Assembly: GCF_023155095.1 (NCBI RefSeq)
Contig: NZ_JAKNDA010000002.1
Coordinates: forward strand, 62,001-126,000
DNA from: Idiomarina aminovorans
Lineage (GTDB): Bacteria > Pseudomonadota > Gammaproteobacteria > Enterobacterales > Alteromonadaceae
Reading direction: 5' to 3'
DNA: 64,000 bases
In this document: one piece after another, positions 61,907 to 64,000 of the stretch
How the letters are laid out: each line of letters starts with the position of its first letter
Position numbering within the stretch: the first letter of the stretch is position 1
Notes under the pieces: generated by a model
Database searches by the model: none
Told to the model about the DNA's origin: nothing
What the model saw: only the letters and a program-made list of their open reading frames with translations
Position numbers and translations under genes: made by a program

Positions 61907-63535
61907 TCAAAACGGCTTTTTCGCAAAATGAAGCTTTACTTGTCTGACTTCTGCCTCTGGTGGTTCCTGATAGTATGTTAAAGGAAACTTGTCGCTATTA
62001 CCTTTAATGACAAACTGCTGATACCAGGCCTCGGGAGCGTCTACTCGGCGCAGTTGTAACTCTGTTGATGGTTTTAAGTCATGAAAAGCTTTGTCACTCC
62101 AGCGTCCGGATGATCCCGGGTAGTCGGCGTATTGATCAAGAATATAATAAGAGCGATCGCTGGATCTTGTTGCAATAATCCAGCCTTCATCTGTTGGGGT
62201 TGCGCTCGCTTGCGCATTTTTTTGTTGAATACTAGTAACATCTTTGGCTAACGGAAGCGTGACAGGAATAGGCTCTACCGCAGGCATGTAGTCCATAACT
62301 GCCGTTATGCTGGATATGTTGCTCAGGTCAGTTTTCTCCCAGCCAAGCGGAACTAAGTAAATGTTCATCTCGCTGGCCCCAGAGTAATTGGGCTCTATTG
62401 ATCTAAGCATCATAGGAATATTGAGCTTATTGCCTTGTTTGTCCATTAGAGTCAGGGAGTTGATGGCGGTTAATCCACCCATAACCTTGTCCTTGGGTCC
62501 AACAAAATCAAGCTCCAGCTCTAAGCTGTTGTCCTTTGGGTTAATGGCGAATGCCGTTTCGGTATGAGCAACAGGGTCACCAACAAAGTCAAAATCTGGC
62601 GGCTCACCAGTAGAGCTCATAGAGAGCTCATATGAACCGCTATTCTCAGCGAGGAAAGTTGCCATTTCAAAAGGAGCCAGAAAGTCATCCGTGGAGCCAA
62701 CTACCAGTTCGCTTTTTCGCCTTAATACGAGTGTCGTATCAATTTCTTTGGAGGGGCTTCCTGTGACGGCTTTCTGAGTTGTAATCAGTACTAAGTTTTC
62801 AATCCAGCCGTCGTCGCGGCTAATGCGCATACGGCCGTTAACTTCTGACCACCTTACCTTCAGGCTGGGGTCGTGACCCATCACTGGCAGGGCATCCGCC
62901 GGGGCTTTGGTCTCTTTGGTAATATCAACAGTAATGCTATTTTCATCAATGCTATCAACTTTGAGAACTAACGAGGGGATATTTTGAAAACTATTAAGAG
63001 TCACCGATTTCCCTTCAACCATCGGCAGAGCCCAGTTAACAACCGGAGACAGGATAACTTGCTGCAATTGCTCTACCAGTTGTCTGCTTTCTTCATGAAG
63101 GTCACGGTTCTCTTGTTTTGCGCTTACTGTTGTTCTTCCCGTTTTCCGGTTCATCGTCTGGTCGAATCCTGACGAAATCAGTTTTCTAACCGGTTTTTCC
63201 AAATTGCGTTTAGGGTTTGAGCTGCTGAACTGAACGCTCTCATTAAACGAAAATGTCAGTGCCTGGGGAACGACTCGGACATTAATATCAGAGTCCGTCT
63301 TATCTACGCGGTAATGTAATATACTATGCAGCGATGCTGTGTCTGATATTTGCCAGTCCCGGTTGTTTATATCTAGTATTCGCGTACGCATATCTAAACG
63401 GTATTGCTCGGTTTTACCGACATTAGCTTCAAAACGGAGAAACTTTGTTTTCTCGGGCAAAAGAGCCGTTACACTAATAGCGACAATTATTATTCCGATG
63501 AGAACTGGAACGGCTTTGCGTGACAGAAGTTGCAT
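61907..63535 (-). CDS. Membrane-anchored extracytoplasmic protein of unknown function
   Basis: ATG at 63535 (AAGGA 8 bp upstream) is chosen over further upstream codons and gives 542 residues. An N-terminal membrane helix (AVPVLIGIIIVAISVTALL, about 8-27) is followed by a long beta-rich extracytoplasmic part with no recognised domain. It resembles DUF6263-type proteins in that it has a repeated 'quantity equals property' strand pattern, but the match is weak. Cysteines are essentially absent after the N-terminus. It is divergent from the alpha/beta hydrolase gene at 63678. Confidence 0.68.
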   Translation of the reverse strand: MQLLSRKAVPVLIGIIIVAISVTALLPEKTKFLRFEANVGKTEQYRLDMRTRILDINNRDWQISDTASLHSILHYRVDKTDSDINVRVVPQALTFSFNESVQFSSSNPKRNLEKPVRKLISSGFDQTMNRKTGRTTVSAKQENRDLHEESRQLVEQLQQVILSPVVNWALPMVEGKSVTLNSFQNIPSLVLKVDSIDENSITVDITKETKAPADALPVMGHDPSLKVRWSEVNGRMRISRDDGWIENLVLITTQKAVTGSPSKEIDTTLVLRRKSELVVGSTDDFLAPFEMATFLAENSGSYELSMSSTGEPPDFDFVGDPVAHTETAFAINPKDNSLELELDFVGPKDKVMGGLTAINSLTLMDKQGNKLNIPMMLRSIEPNYSGASEMNIYLVPLGWEKTDLSNISSITAVMDYMPAVEPIPVTLPLAKDVTSIQQKNAQASATPTDEGWIIATRSSDRSYYILDQYADYPGSSGRWSDKAFHDLKPSTELQLRRVDAPEAWYQQFVIKGNSDKFPLTYYQEPPEAEVRQVKLHFAKKPF

Positions 63536-63677
63536 CTGACATCCTTGTTTAATGACTGTTTTATAAGATAATGAATTATACCAAATAATAGAGAAATGCG
63601 TGATATTCTCGGCTTTGAAGCCTTTGTTGAATTCCCGTTTTAGCCTTGGCTTGGCAATCTTAAAATAAGGAAATAAT

Positions 63678-64000
63678 GTGTTAAAACTAGCCGGTATTGT
63701 TTTGTTGAGTCTACTCACTTTTCACGTAGCGGCGTCAGAAATGCTGGAAGTGAATGGCGGCTCTATCGAATATGAGATGAAAGGCGGTGGCGACACTGTC
63801 GTGTTATTTGATGCTGGTGCGTTATCCGGAATGTCGGGTTGGGACTCAATATGGACTGACCTGTCTGCGGAGATTACCGCAGTTCGATTCTCTCGTTTAG
63901 GCGAAGGCAACTCAGGCGCCTGCCAAGGACAACGAAGCGCTTCAGATTATGTGGATGAGGTTGATCAGCTGCTTGCCAAATTAAAAATCGAAAGGCCTAT
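63678..64000 (+). CDS. Alpha/beta hydrolase, partial at window edge
   Basis: GTG at 63678 (AAGG 7 bp upstream) begins a signal peptide (KLAGIVLLSLLTFHVAASE). The next residues LEVNGGSIEYEMKGGGDTVVLFDAGALSGMSGWDSIWTDLS are the first strands and the oxyanion loop of an alpha/beta hydrolase. SRLGEGNSGACQGQRSASDYVDEVDQLLAKLKIERP follows, just before the expected nucleophile elbow. The end lies outside the window, so the catalytic Ser, Asp and His cannot be checked. Confidence 0.75.
   Translation, partial: MLKLAGIVLLSLLTFHVAASEMLEVNGGSIEYEMKGGGDTVVLFDAGALSGMSGWDSIWTDLSAEITAVRFSRLGEGNSGACQGQRSASDYVDEVDQLLAKLKIERP

Overview
The window looks like a chromosomal segment of a marine gammaproteobacterium of the Alteromonadales, most likely Idiomarina or a close relative. 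This is judged from recognisable gene neighbourhoods (lexA-sulA next to plsB and ubiCA, kbl-tdh-glpE-glpG, a caa3-type cytochrome oxidase cluster with its assembly genes, fabR opposite a desaturase, tex and greB), not from a database search. No rRNA, tRNA or CRISPR array was seen.

Layout. (1) 1-14450 is accessory and rich in insertion sequences. Its core is a co-directional trio: an 923-residue lipoprotein, a TonB-dependent receptor and a di-haem MauG-like peroxidase. The trio is flanked by two copies of a two-gene unit of unknown function. Each unit carries the same 17-base Fur-box-like sequence upstream. The right-hand unit is intact; the left-hand unit is decayed and split by an IS4-family element whose 9-bp target duplication allows the gene to be rebuilt in frame. 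Three IS5-family copies, one IS30 and an IS3 remnant surround it. (2) 14464-48703 is conserved chromosome: a DinF-type MATE pump, a polysaccharide deacetylase lipoprotein, the terminal-oxidase cluster (17-25 kb), the SOS pair lexA-sulA with two LexA boxes, phospholipid synthesis (plsB), ubiquinone synthesis (ubiCA), threonine degradation (kbl-tdh), coaD, pckA, an ABC exporter, an S9 peptidase, fabR with its operator and a fatty-acid desaturase, two flagellum-like or protease-like genes, tex and greB. (3) 48750-60830 is a sedentary integron. A truncated and frameshifted integrase gene (intI) reads leftward and a cassette array reads rightward. At least six attC junctions can be located, and in nearly every cassette the left-boundary core (GTTRRRY) is the reverse complement of that cassette's own right-hand R'' core, as integron chemistry predicts.

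The first cassette is exceptional. It is about 4.4 kb once the IS is subtracted and carries an OLD-family ATPase/TOPRIM nuclease gene followed 10 bp later by a UvrD-like helicase gene, a Gabija-type anti-phage pair. Its attC is interrupted precisely by an IS110/IS1111-family element that has an in-frame TGA in its transposase and a 463-bp non-coding end where this group encodes its guide (bridge/seek) RNA. Later cassettes carry a DUF1643 protein, two unrecognised proteins and three toxin-antitoxin modules. In two of these modules the toxin is broken while the antitoxin is intact. The array ends in a field of pseudogenes (GIY-YIG-like, murein endopeptidase-like) around an intact Trp-rich TIGR02450 protein. 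(4) 60827-64000 holds a lipoprotein, a membrane-anchored protein of unknown function and the start of an alpha/beta hydrolase.

How it works together: the oxidase block encodes subunits I-III plus haem A synthesis (CyoE, CtaA) and copper delivery (SCO, CtaG, SURF1). The integron block appears to be a defence and stability island that can no longer mobilise itself in cis, because intI is dead.
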